Assembly (NCBI RefSeq): GCF_900109465.1
Contig: NZ_FOAZ01000003.1
Coordinates: forward strand, 372,001 to 436,000
DNA length: 64,000 bases
Reading direction: 5' to 3'
Origin: Streptacidiphilus jiangxiensis
Lineage (GTDB): Bacteria > Actinomycetota > Actinomycetes > Streptomycetales > Streptomycetaceae
A program made the translations under genes and the position numbers. Numbering within the stretch: position 1 is the stretch's first letter; each line of letters starts with the position of its first letter. The notes beneath the pieces were generated by a model. It was not told where the DNA came from. It was given only the letters and a program-made list of their open reading frames with translations, and made no database searches. Shown here one piece after another: positions 19,083 to 26,763 of the stretch.

Positions 19083-19928
19083 TCAGTGGCCGGCTGCGGG
19101 CGGGGTGCTCCCGGGGACCAGCCCCAGCAGCAGGTCCTGGTCGTCGTCGGTGCGAGGGACCCCGACGAGGATGTTGAGCCCGGGGGTGGCGCTGACCACG
19201 AGCGCGGTCGAGGTGAAGCCGATCCGGCCGACGGGCGTGTCGGTCTCGTCGTGCGAGTGGTCGGAGGCGTCCAGGACCGCGTGGCGCTCCCAGTGCTCCC
19301 GCATCCGGGGGTTGGTGAGGATGACGGCGTCGACCAGCTCCCGCCAACGCGGATTGTCCAGATTTGCGCTGTAATTCGCTCGGAAGCGCCGGATCATCCC
19401 GCTGATCAGCGGCTCCTGCGCGGCCAGTTCCGCATCGCCGAGGGAGGCGAAATAGCGGAGGAAATTCCTTTCCTCTGGCCGGCGTGCGGCCAGGCCGGGA
19501 AAACATGCGCCATAGGCCCGGTTGAATACCAGTAGATCGTAGGTCAAGTTGTAGACGCAGGCCGGGAAAGGATCCATTCGGTGGACGATCCGGCGGACCG
19601 CGTCGGGCACCGCCAGATTTTCGCTCGAATCGCCCTCGAGTTTCGGTAGGACGGCGGCGAGCCGGAACATGTGTTCCCGTTCCGCGCGGGAGAGGCCGAG
19701 GGCGTCGCCGATCGCCTCCAGGGTCCGGACGCTGGGCGTCACCTCGCGTCCCTGCTCAAGCCAGGTGTACCAGGTGGGACTCACGCCGGCGAGGTCGGCG
19801 ACCTCCTGGCGGCGCAGGCCGGGCGTGCGTCGCCGTGAGCCCGCGGAAAGCCCGGCCTCGGCCGGGGTGCGCCGCTCGCGACTCCTTCGCAGGAAGTCGC
19901 CGAGTTCTTTTCGACGCGATGCCTCCAT
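19083..19928 (-). CDS. XRE-family regulator with MmyB-like ligand-binding domain
   Basis: A 281-aa regulator. The N-terminal helix-turn-helix (about residues 20-80) includes GLRRQEVADLAGVSPTWYTWLEQGR. The rest is the PAS-like MmyB domain (DPFPACVYNLTYDLLVFNRAYG), which often senses a small hydrophobic ligand. It is divergent from an MFS exporter (120 bp between starts), a frequent arrangement for a repressor and its efflux pump. The ATG at 19928 has a GGGGAGGG ribosome site. Part of the gene (about 19340-19680) uses AT-richer codons than its neighbours, which hints at a different history. Confidence 0.86.
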   Translation of the reverse strand: MEASRRKELGDFLRRSRERRTPAEAGLSAGSRRRTPGLRRQEVADLAGVSPTWYTWLEQGREVTPSVRTLEAIGDALGLSRAEREHMFRLAAVLPKLEGDSSENLAVPDAVRRIVHRMDPFPACVYNLTYDLLVFNRAYGACFPGLAARRPEERNFLRYFASLGDAELAAQEPLISGMIRRFRANYSANLDNPRWRELVDAVILTNPRMREHWERHAVLDASDHSHDETDTPVGRIGFTSTALVVSATPGLNILVGVPRTDDDQDLLLGLVPGSTPPAAGH

Positions 19929-20047
19929 GTGCCCCTCCCCGTTCCCGGCGGTGCGTTCTCGCACCCGTTCTCCCAGAGTGGTACTGGAGATAACAGTATA
20001 CAGTGTTGCTCTTTTACGCCGTGGGCGTTCCTGCCACGATTCGAGGC

Positions 20048-21547
20048 ATGGAAAAGACATCCACGAAACTCGCTGGGGCACCGTCCACCGCTGCCCCCGT
20101 CCGGTCCTCCGTCATCGACGCCGGGAAAGCCGCTGTGGACGGACTCGTCGCGCCGCGGGTCCGGAAGGGTCTGATTCTCACCCTGCTGCTGATCGCCCAG
20201 TTCATGGCCGTCCTCGACGTGACGATCGTCAACGTCGCGGCTCCGGCGGTCCGGTCCGACCTGCTCTGCTCGGGATCGGTGCTGCAGCTCATCGTCGCCG
20301 GCTACACCATCACCTACTCGACCCTGCTGATCCTGGGATCCCGCTTCGGCGACCGGTTCGGTCATGCAAGGGTCTTCACCACCGGCGTCTTCTTCTTCAC
20401 CGCCATGTCGCTCGCGTGCGGACTCGCCCCGGACTCCGGGTCGCTGGTGGTGGCACGTCTGCTCCAGGGTGCCGCCGCGGCCTTCATGATGCCGCAGGTC
20501 ATGAGCCTGATTCAGCGCACCTTCGAGGGTCCGGAGCGGATCCGTGCGGTCAGCCTCTACGGCGCGGTCATCGCGCTCGGCGCGGTCATCGGTCAGATCG
20601 TCGGCGGCCTCATCGTCACGGCCAACATCTTCGACCTGGGCTGGCGTCCGATCTTCCTGGTCAACGTGCCGATCGGCATCGCTCTCGGGGTGCTGGCGCT
20701 CCGCTTCGCCCCGCGTCCCAAGGGTGACCGGGCCTGGAGCTTCGACCCGCTGGGTGTCGTGCTGATCAGCGCCGCCGTGGTCTGCCTGGTGGTCCCGCTG
20801 GTCTTCGGCCAGGAGCTCAACTGGCCGGTCTGGTCGGTCGTGATGCTGGTGCTGGTGCTCCCCCTGGCGGTGGCGACCACCCTGCACGAGCGTCGGGTGG
20901 CCGACCGCGACCCGCTGATCTCCCGTCATGTCGTCGGCTCCCGCGGCTTCGTCTGGGTGCTGGCCTTCATGCTCCTGATGCAGTCCTCCTACGCCGGCAG
21001 CCTGTTCGTGCAGGCGATGCACCTGGAGGCCGGGCTGGGCTTCTCCCCGCTCCACACGGGTCTGCTCTTCTTCACCGGTGGTGTCGGCTTCGCGGCCGGC
21101 AGCTTCACCTGGCGCAAGTTCCCGGCCCGCACCTACCCGCTGCTGCTGGTCCTGGGCCTGCTGGGCGGCGGTGTCGGCTACCTGGTGATGGCCTGGAGCC
21201 TGAGTGGCGGCGCGCAGCCGGGCGCGGTCTTCCTGATCGCCAACCTGCTGCTGTCGGCCTGCTTCGGCTACGGCTTCGGCCCGGTGCTCTCGCTGGCCCT
21301 CTCCCGGGTGCCGCTGCAGTACGCCGGTGGTGCCAGCGGCATCATGGTCACCGTCCTGCAGCTGGGCCAGCTCCTCGGGATCGCCGCCTACGGCTCGATC
21401 TTCTTCGGGCTGCACACCGCCCCGACGGCGGCGAACTCGGCCTCGGCGTTCGGCACGACGCTCTGCTACGCCGCGCTGGGCTGCGGACTCGCCGCCCTCT
21501 CCGGACTGGCCTTCGGACGCACGCTCAAGAAGGAAGCCACCGCATGA
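20048..21547 (+). CDS. MFS drug exporter, DHA2 (EmrB/QacA) type
   Basis: A 499-aa transporter with about 14 transmembrane segments, starting after a 45-residue cytoplasmic N-terminus. Motifs: LLIAQFMAVLDVTIVNVAAPAV in the first helix (DHA2 motif D1) and GSRFGDRFGHARVF (motif A). It probably exports a drug or the cluster product by proton antiport. The neighbouring divergent XRE regulator is a likely controller. The ATG at 20048 was chosen over 20003 because the hydrophilic start MEKTSTK fits the family. A terminator follows. Confidence 0.9.
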   Translation: MEKTSTKLAGAPSTAAPVRSSVIDAGKAAVDGLVAPRVRKGLILTLLLIAQFMAVLDVTIVNVAAPAVRSDLLCSGSVLQLIVAGYTITYSTLLILGSRFGDRFGHARVFTTGVFFFTAMSLACGLAPDSGSLVVARLLQGAAAAFMMPQVMSLIQRTFEGPERIRAVSLYGAVIALGAVIGQIVGGLIVTANIFDLGWRPIFLVNVPIGIALGVLALRFAPRPKGDRAWSFDPLGVVLISAAVVCLVVPLVFGQELNWPVWSVVMLVLVLPLAVATTLHERRVADRDPLISRHVVGSRGFVWVLAFMLLMQSSYAGSLFVQAMHLEAGLGFSPLHTGLLFFTGGVGFAAGSFTWRKFPARTYPLLLVLGLLGGGVGYLVMAWSLSGGAQPGAVFLIANLLLSACFGYGFGPVLSLALSRVPLQYAGGASGIMVTVLQLGQLLGIAAYGSIFFGLHTAPTAANSASAFGTTLCYAALGCGLAALSGLAFGRTLKKEATA

Positions 21548-21567
21548 GAGCATGCGGCGGCTGCGCC

Positions 21568-21600
21568 CGGCCCGTTCCCCACACCGTGGGGGGCGGGCCG
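21568..21600 (+). terminator. Terminator-like hairpin after MFS gene
   Basis: A 15-bp stem containing two G-T pairs (5' arm 21568-21582, 3' arm 21586-21600, 3-nt loop), followed by TTCC. It separates the exporter from the response regulator gene. Confidence 0.75.
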
Positions 21601-21734
21601 TTCCGCTTTGGTGGAATGGTTGTTGACGAGACGACGCGTCCATGATGACTTTCTCGGGCCGAGACTCTTCGCGTACAGTCCCAGGCGAACAGACAAGCAG
21701 CTCATCAGAGCAAGTGACCGTCGGGGGGCGCCAC

Positions 21735-22343
21735 GTGATCCGCATTCTGCTCGCCGAGGACATGAACATGGTGCGCGGTGCGTTGATCGCTCTCCTCGAG
21801 CTGGAGCACGACTTCGAGGTGGTCGCCGAACTCGTGCGCGGCGACGAGATCATCCCGACCGCGCTCGAGACGCGACCGGACATCGCCGTCATCGACATCG
21901 ACCTGCCGGGCCTGGACGGACTGACCGCGGCGGCCCAGCTCCGCGCCCAGCTCCCCAGCTGCAAGGTGCTGATCCTGACCAGCATCGGCCGGCCGGGAAC
22001 ACTGCGCCGGGCCCTGGAGGCCCAGGTCTCCGGCTACCTCATGAAGGACGCGCCGCCCACCGAACTCGCCCTTGCAGTAAGGCGAGTGGTCGCTGGACAG
22101 CGCGTGGTCGATCCCTCCCTCGCGGTGGCCTCGTGGGACAGTTCCGCCTGTCCGTTGACCGATCGTGAGCTGGAGGTCCTGCGTATGGTGGCCGGCGGTG
22201 CGGAGGTCCCCGAGATAGCGCGTGCGCTCTTTCTCGCCTCGGGGACCGTCCGCAACTACCTGACCTCTGTCGTGGGAAAGCTCAACGCCCGTAACCGGCT
22301 GGACGCCGTACGCCTGGCGCGGGAGGCGGGCTGGCTCGTGTGA
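21735..22343 (+). CDS. NarL/FixJ-family response regulator (orphan)
   Basis: A 202-aa response regulator with a receiver domain (acidic pocket AED near residue 8, phospho-acceptor Asp54 in AVIDIDLPG, signalling Thr near ILTSI, Lys in LMKDA) and a C-terminal LuxR helix-turn-helix (LTDRELEVLRMVAGGAEVPEIA). It resembles the DesR group. No histidine kinase is adjacent; a DesK-type kinase sits 16 kb away at 38029-39273 in the same cluster and is a candidate partner. The GTG start is preceded by GGGGGG. The 3' end overlaps the convergent accE by 62 bp. Confidence 0.9.
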   Translation: MIRILLAEDMNMVRGALIALLELEHDFEVVAELVRGDEIIPTALETRPDIAVIDIDLPGLDGLTAAAQLRAQLPSCKVLILTSIGRPGTLRRALEAQVSGYLMKDAPPTELALAVRRVVAGQRVVDPSLAVASWDSSACPLTDRELEVLRMVAGGAEVPEIARALFLASGTVRNYLTSVVGKLNARNRLDAVRLAREAGWLV

Positions 22344-22527
22344 GCCGGCACCACGCGGCGCCGCGCGGCCGGTCGTGCCGGGTCCCGTCCGCGCCGTCCG
22401 CCGGGTCCGCGTCGTCCCCGGTACGGGACAGGGCCGCGAGCAGCACCGCACTCAGCACGGCGAGCTCCTCCGCGGTCGGCGCACCCCGCCGGACGGTCAG
22501 CAGCCCTCGGGCTTCGGCCGCGCTCAC
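22282..22527 (-). CDS. Acyl-CoA carboxylase epsilon subunit
   Basis: An 81-aa protein with the epsilon-subunit core GLLTVRRGAPTAEELAVL, which matches the actinobacterial LRVVRGxPTxEELAAL motif, and a Trp near its C-terminus (GAAWCRL). Epsilon subunits stabilise acyl-CoA carboxylase complexes in Streptomyces and Mycobacterium. Its GTG overlaps the beta-subunit stop codon by 4 nt, so it is translationally coupled. The last 62 bp overlap the end of the response regulator gene on the other strand. Confidence 0.82.
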   Translation of the reverse strand: MSAAEARGLLTVRRGAPTAEELAVLSAVLLAALSRTGDDADPADGADGTRHDRPRGAAWCRLTRASPPPAPGVRRPAGYGR

Positions 22528-24071
22528 TGGGGCTGGTTCCCGTGCTTGCGGGTCGGCACCGGCGCGTACTTGTTGCGCAGCATCGCCAGCGCGTCGACCA
22601 GCCGGGAGCGGGTCTCCGCCGGTGAGATGACGTCGTCGACCAGGCCGCGCTCCGCCGCGTAGTAGGGGTGCATCAGCTCGGTCCGGTACTCCTTGACCAG
22701 GCGCTGCCTGGCCTCGTCCGGCTCGTCGGCGGCCGCGATCTCCCGGCGGAAGATGACGTTGGCCGCGCCCTCGGCGCCCATGACCGCGATCTCGTTGACC
22801 GGCCAGGCCAGCGAGACGTCGCAGCCGATGGAACGGGAGTCCATCACGATGTAGGCGCCGCCGTAGGCCTTGCGCAGGATCACCTGGACCCGCGGGACCG
22901 TGGCGTTGCAGTACGCGTACAGCAGCTTGGCGCCGTGACGGATGACTCCGCCGTGCTCCTGGTCCACACCGGGCAGGAAGCCGGGGACGTCGACCAGGGT
23001 CACCAGGGGGATGTTGAAGGCGTCGCACATGGTGACGAAGCGCGCGGCCTTCTCGCTGGCGTGGATGTCGAGCACCCCGGCCATCGCGGCGGGCTGGTTG
23101 GCGACCACGCCCACCGCCTCGCCGTCGAGTCGGGCCAGGGCGCAGACGATGTTGGGGGCCCAACGCTCGTGGACCTCCAGGTACTCGCCGTCGTCCACGA
23201 TCTCCTCGATCACCCGGCGCATGTCGTAGGAGCGTCCGGGCTCCTCCGGCACCAGGTCGAGCAGGGCGTCGTTGCGGCGGTCGGCCGGGTCCGCGGTGGG
23301 AGCGGTGGGCGGCATCTCCCGGTTGTTGGAGGGGAGCAGGGAGAGCAGGTAGCGGACCTCGTCCAGGCAGCTCTCCTCGTCCTGGTGCACGAAGTGGGCG
23401 GTGCCGGAGGTCGAGCCGTGCACCTCGGCGCCGCCGAGGGCGTCCTGGCTGATCTGCTCCCCGGTGACCGCCTGGACCACGTCGGGGCCGGTGAGGAACA
23501 TCTGGGCGGTGCCCTGGACCATGAAGACGAAGTCGGTCAGCGCGGGCGAGTACGCGGCCCCTCCGGCACAGGGGCCGAGGACCACACTGATCTGCGGGAT
23601 GACCCCGGAGTTGCGGACGTTGCGCTGGAAGATGCCGCCGTAGCCGGCCAGGGCGGTGACGCCCTCCTGGATGCGGGCGCCGGCCCCGTCGCACAGGCCG
23701 ACCACCGGTGCTCCCGCCTGGGCGGCGAGGTCCATCAACTTGTGGATCTTGATCGCGTGCGCCTCACCGAGCGCGCCGCCGAAGATCCGGAAGTCGTGCG
23801 CGTAGGCGAAGACCGTCCGGCCGTGGACCTTGCCCCAGCCGGTCACCACCCCGTCGGTGTGGGGGCGTTTGGCCTCCAGACCGAAACCGGTGGCCCGGTG
23901 CCGCCGCAGACCCTCCACCTCGGTGAAGACGCCGTCGTCGAAGAGCAGGGCGAGCCGCTCGCGTGCCGTCAGCTTTCCTTTGCCGTGCTGGGCCTCGGTG
24001 GCCCGTTGGTCCCCCTCCCGGATCTCCTCGTACAGGGCTTCGAGTTCGCGAGTCCGTTCCGCGATGGTCAT
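22524..24071 (-). CDS. Acyl-CoA carboxylase beta (carboxyltransferase) subunit
   Basis: A 515-aa biotin-dependent carboxyltransferase of the PccB/AccB type. It shows the N-terminal lid (KGKLTARERLALLFD), the crotonase-fold oxyanion motifs GAGARIQEGV and GPCAGGAAYSPAL, and the C-terminal half with VDVPGFLPG and AYGGAYIVMDS. It makes malonyl- or methylmalonyl-CoA from acetyl- or propionyl-CoA together with a separately encoded biotinylated alpha subunit. In this setting it probably supplies malonyl-CoA to the PKS. A TTCGAGC direct repeat (24136-24153) lies 65 bp upstream of the start, pointing to SARP control. Confidence 0.93.
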   Translation of the reverse strand: MTIAERTRELEALYEEIREGDQRATEAQHGKGKLTARERLALLFDDGVFTEVEGLRRHRATGFGLEAKRPHTDGVVTGWGKVHGRTVFAYAHDFRIFGGALGEAHAIKIHKLMDLAAQAGAPVVGLCDGAGARIQEGVTALAGYGGIFQRNVRNSGVIPQISVVLGPCAGGAAYSPALTDFVFMVQGTAQMFLTGPDVVQAVTGEQISQDALGGAEVHGSTSGTAHFVHQDEESCLDEVRYLLSLLPSNNREMPPTAPTADPADRRNDALLDLVPEEPGRSYDMRRVIEEIVDDGEYLEVHERWAPNIVCALARLDGEAVGVVANQPAAMAGVLDIHASEKAARFVTMCDAFNIPLVTLVDVPGFLPGVDQEHGGVIRHGAKLLYAYCNATVPRVQVILRKAYGGAYIVMDSRSIGCDVSLAWPVNEIAVMGAEGAANVIFRREIAAADEPDEARQRLVKEYRTELMHPYYAAERGLVDDVISPAETRSRLVDALAMLRNKYAPVPTRKHGNQPQ

Positions 24072-24135
24072 GTGTGTCCTTCCGCTGCAGGTGCGGGGCG
24101 GCATACCGACCCAGTCCGCCACCTTGCGGATCGCG

Positions 24136-24153
24136 GCTCGAAGCGGGCTCGAA
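24136..24153 (-). promoter_or_regulatory. SARP-box-like direct repeat upstream of carboxylase gene
   Basis: On the minus strand TTCGAGC occurs twice with exact 11-bp periodicity. This fits the heptamer repeats (TCGAG core) bound by SARP regulators such as ActII-ORF4. It lies between the divergent carboxylase and dehydrogenase genes. Binding is inferred. Confidence 0.6.
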
Positions 24154-24262
24154 GCCCGATCGGACGCCCGTCTCGACCGGCGTCCGAGCCGTGGTCCAGC
24201 GCGGCACCGGAGGCTGCCGACGGGCGGATGCTCGAGCACCGCCGGACAGGACGCAGGAAGGG

Positions 24263-25267
24263 ATGCTGACGGTGACTTCGGACGAGGCAAGGACCGCGGA
24301 GGACGTGACGGAGCGGACCGGGAGTGCCGCCACGCCAGGGGCGGTCGCCGTGATCGGCACGGGTGTGATCGCACTGGGCTGGATCGCCCTGTTCGCCGCG
24401 GCGGGCTACGAGGTACGGATCAGCAGCACCCGGCCCGACGCGGAAGAGCACGTCCGCGAGGCGCTGGCGCTGTACGCCGACTCGCTGCCGCAGGGCGCGC
24501 TGCCGCTGCAGAAGTTGACGGAGCGCCTGGTCTTCACGCCGGACGTGGAGAGCGCGGTGACCGGCGTCGAGGCGGTCCAGGAGAACGCACTGGAGGACCT
24601 GGAGCTCAAGCAGGCCCTGTTCGCCCGCATCGCCGCCGCCGCCCCGGCCGACGCGCTGCTGCTCTCCTCCACCTCGACGTTGCTGCCCGACGATCTGGGG
24701 GCGCTGCTGCCGGAGCCCGGCCGGGTCGTGGTCGGTCACCCGTTCAACCCGCCGCACATCGTCCCGCTGGTGGAGGTGGTGGCCGGTGAGCAGGCCGAGG
24801 CCGGACTGATCGAGCGCGTCGTCGCGTTCTACCGCGAGCTGGGCAAGGTGCCGGTGGTGCTGCGCCGCGCCGTCCCCGGCTTCGTCGCCAACCGGCTGCA
24901 GAGCGCGCTGCTGCGCGAGAGCATCCACCTGGTGCGCGAAGGCGTGGTGACGGTGGACGAGCTGGACGCCGTGGTGACCTCGTCGATCGGCCCGCGTTGG
25001 GCGGTGGTCGGCCCGTTCCGCGCCTTCCACCTGGCCGGTGGCCCGGGCGGGCTGCGGCACTGGCTGGAGCACCTGGGCAAGGGTCTGGAGCTGAGCTGGA
25101 CCGGCCTCGGCAACCCGCCGGTGGACCGGGCGACCGTCGACCTGCTGCTGGAGCAGGTGGACGCCTCGTTCGGCACCGAGCCGTACCGGTCCCTCGCCGC
25201 GCGCAGGGACGTGGAGCAGAACGCCGTCATCGCCGCGGTGGCCGCCGCGCGCGCGGAGCAGGAGTAG
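24263..25267 (+). CDS. 3-hydroxyacyl-CoA dehydrogenase-family reductase, ActVI-1-like
   Basis: A 334-aa NAD(P)-dependent enzyme. The Rossmann glycine motif is VIGTGVIALGW (about residue 30), and the catalytic His lies in VVGHPFNPPHIVPLVE. The C-terminal helical domain contains GFVANRLQSALLRE. In a type II PKS setting with actinorhodin-like cyclases the nearest functional model is ActVI-ORF1, which reduces the C-3 ketone before pyran-ring formation. An ordinary fatty-acid role is less likely here. The ATG at 24263 has a GGAAGGG site. It is divergent from the carboxylase and ends at a bidirectional terminator. Confidence 0.82.
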   Translation: MLTVTSDEARTAEDVTERTGSAATPGAVAVIGTGVIALGWIALFAAAGYEVRISSTRPDAEEHVREALALYADSLPQGALPLQKLTERLVFTPDVESAVTGVEAVQENALEDLELKQALFARIAAAAPADALLLSSTSTLLPDDLGALLPEPGRVVVGHPFNPPHIVPLVEVVAGEQAEAGLIERVVAFYRELGKVPVVLRRAVPGFVANRLQSALLRESIHLVREGVVTVDELDAVVTSSIGPRWAVVGPFRAFHLAGGPGGLRHWLEHLGKGLELSWTGLGNPPVDRATVDLLLEQVDASFGTEPYRSLAARRDVEQNAVIAAVAAARAEQE

Positions 25268-25288
25268 CGCGCGAGCGGCGACGGGCAC

Positions 25289-25328
25289 GCGTGAGGGGGT
25301 CGGTCCGGAAGGACCGACCCCCTCACGC
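25289..25328. terminator. Bidirectional terminator between dehydrogenase and KASIII genes
   Basis: A perfect 18-bp stem (25289-25306 with 25311-25328) and 4-nt loop GGAA lies between two convergent genes. Confidence 0.9.
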
Positions 25329-25338
25329 GCATGCTGCC

Positions 25339-26349
25339 TCAGGGCAGGCGCACGACCTGCGCGGCGAAGTTGAGCCCCGCCCCGAAGCCGGCGACCAGGG
25401 CCAGCGCGCCCGGCCGGACCCGGCCCGACTCCAGCAGCGATTCCAGGGCCAGCGGGATGGACGCGGCCGAGGTGTTTCCGCTCGTCACCACGTCCGTGGC
25501 CACGACCGTTCCGGACCCGAGACCCAGGCGCTCGGTGAGCAGGCTGATCATCCGCAGGTTCGCCTGGTGCGGGACGAAGACCTCGATCTGGTCCGGGGTG
25601 ACGCCGGCCGCGGTGAGCGCGGTCGCCGCGGCCGGGGCGACGGTCTCCATGGCCCAACGGAAGACCCGCCGTCCGTCCATGCGCATCCACGGCCGCCCGG
25701 CGGCCGGCTCCGCGGCGAACGACCCCCAGCAGGAGTCCATCCGCAGTGCCTTGTCGAACTCGCCGTCGGCGCCGCGGACCACGGGGCCGAAGCCGGGCTC
25801 GTCGGCCGGGCCGACGACGGCCGCGCCCGCGCCGTCGGCGAACAGCACGGAGACCGTGCGGTCCTGCCGCTCCACGATGTCCGTCATCCGTTCGGCGCCG
25901 ACCACCAGGGCGTGCCGCACATGCCCGAGCCGGACCGCGTCGGAGGCCACGGCCAGGGCGTGGCAGAAGCCCGCGCACGCGCCCGACACGTCGAAGGCCC
26001 CGGCGGAGGTCGCACCGAGCTCCCGCGACAGCCGGACCGCCAGCGGCGGGGTCTGCAGCAGGTCGGACATGCTCGCCGAGACGACCAGGCCGACCTCCTC
26101 CGGCCCGATCCCGGCCCGGGCCAGGGCCTTGGCACCGGCCGCGCTGCCCATGGCGGTCAACGTCTCGTCGGGAGCGGCGAAGCGCCGCTCCCGGATCCCG
26201 CTGCGTTCCTCGATCCACTCGGGCGTGGAGTCGACCTCGGCACACAGTTCGGCGTTGCTGACGACGCGGCGCGGACGACAGCCGCCGACGCCCAGGATCC
26301 GGCTGTGGCGGGCGGGCGGGACGCTGATCCCGGGGGTGGGCGTGGACAT
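25339..26349 (-). CDS. Beta-ketoacyl-ACP synthase III (starter-unit KASIII)
   Basis: A 336-aa FabH-type condensing enzyme with the Cys-His-Asn triad: Cys125 (SGACAGFC), His261 (VPHQANLRM) and Asn292 (TSGNTSAAS). KASIII enzymes condense an acyl-CoA with malonyl-ACP. In type II PKS clusters such as R1128 and frenolicin they build non-acetate starters. Its neighbours, a second ACP and a dedicated malonyl transferase, form the same priming set here. It shares a 153-bp divergent promoter region with the ACP gene. Confidence 0.9.
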   Translation of the reverse strand: MSTPTPGISVPPARHSRILGVGGCRPRRVVSNAELCAEVDSTPEWIEERSGIRERRFAAPDETLTAMGSAAGAKALARAGIGPEEVGLVVSASMSDLLQTPPLAVRLSRELGATSAGAFDVSGACAGFCHALAVASDAVRLGHVRHALVVGAERMTDIVERQDRTVSVLFADGAGAAVVGPADEPGFGPVVRGADGEFDKALRMDSCWGSFAAEPAAGRPWMRMDGRRVFRWAMETVAPAAATALTAAGVTPDQIEVFVPHQANLRMISLLTERLGLGSGTVVATDVVTSGNTSAASIPLALESLLESGRVRPGALALVAGFGAGLNFAAQVVRLP

Positions 26350-26425
26350 CGACGACTCCTCGCACTGGGGGCTCCGCCGGTCCGGCGGCACAGTCGGCAG
26401 GCTGGTCCGGGCTGCTATAGCCCCC

Positions 26426-26443
26426 GTCGAGCGGTCGTCGAGC
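26426..26443 (+). promoter_or_regulatory. SARP-box-like direct repeat upstream of priming ACP
   Basis: GTCGAGC occurs twice with 11-bp periodicity, about 60 bp before the ACP start codon, in the divergent KASIII/ACP promoter region. The sequence and spacing match SARP heptamers. Function is inferred. Confidence 0.6.
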
Positions 26444-26502
26444 CCGCGGGCCCAGAGTCGTCCCCGGAAGACACGCCCGACACACCCACGGAGGCAGCAC
26501 CG

Positions 26503-26763
26503 ATGAGCGCGTTCACCCTCGACGAGTTCCGCCGGATCGTGGAGCTGACCCTCGGCGACGCCGAGGCCGACTCCCTCTCCGAGTCCTCGCTGGACACCCA
26601 GTTCGAAGACCTCGGCTACGACTCCCTGGCCGTCTACGAGATGGTCGTCCGGATCCAGGACGACTACCCGGTCACCATCTCCGACGAGGAGCTGGACGGG
26701 CTGAAGACCCCCGCGGCGCTGATCGCCCACGTCGACGGCGCACTGGCCGCGGCCGCCGCGTAG
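26503..26763 (+). CDS. Acyl carrier protein (probable priming ACP)
   Basis: An 86-aa ACP with the 4'-phosphopantetheine attachment site at Ser41 in DLGYDSLAVYE. It is acidic and helical. A GGAGG-like ribosome site precedes the ATG. It is separate from the minimal-PKS ACP at 30535 and stands between the KASIII and malonyl transferase genes, the arrangement seen in clusters with alkyl starters (ZhuG, FrenJ). Its 3' end overlaps the convergent transferase gene by 100 bp. Confidence 0.92.
   Translation: MSAFTLDEFRRIVELTLGDAEADSLSESSLDTQFEDLGYDSLAVYEMVVRIQDDYPVTISDEELDGLKTPAALIAHVDGALAAAAA

Noticed and set aside
19999-20020. Palindromic operator between the XRE regulator and MFS genes
   Set aside because: The AT-rich stretch GATAACAGTATACAGTGTT has a central GTATAC but the arms do not pair convincingly; it may just be promoter DNA.
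25339-26349. KASIII as the housekeeping fatty-acid FabH
   Set aside because: The housekeeping fabH is normally in a fabD-fabH-acpP-fabF cluster; here it sits with type II PKS genes and is divergent from an extra ACP.
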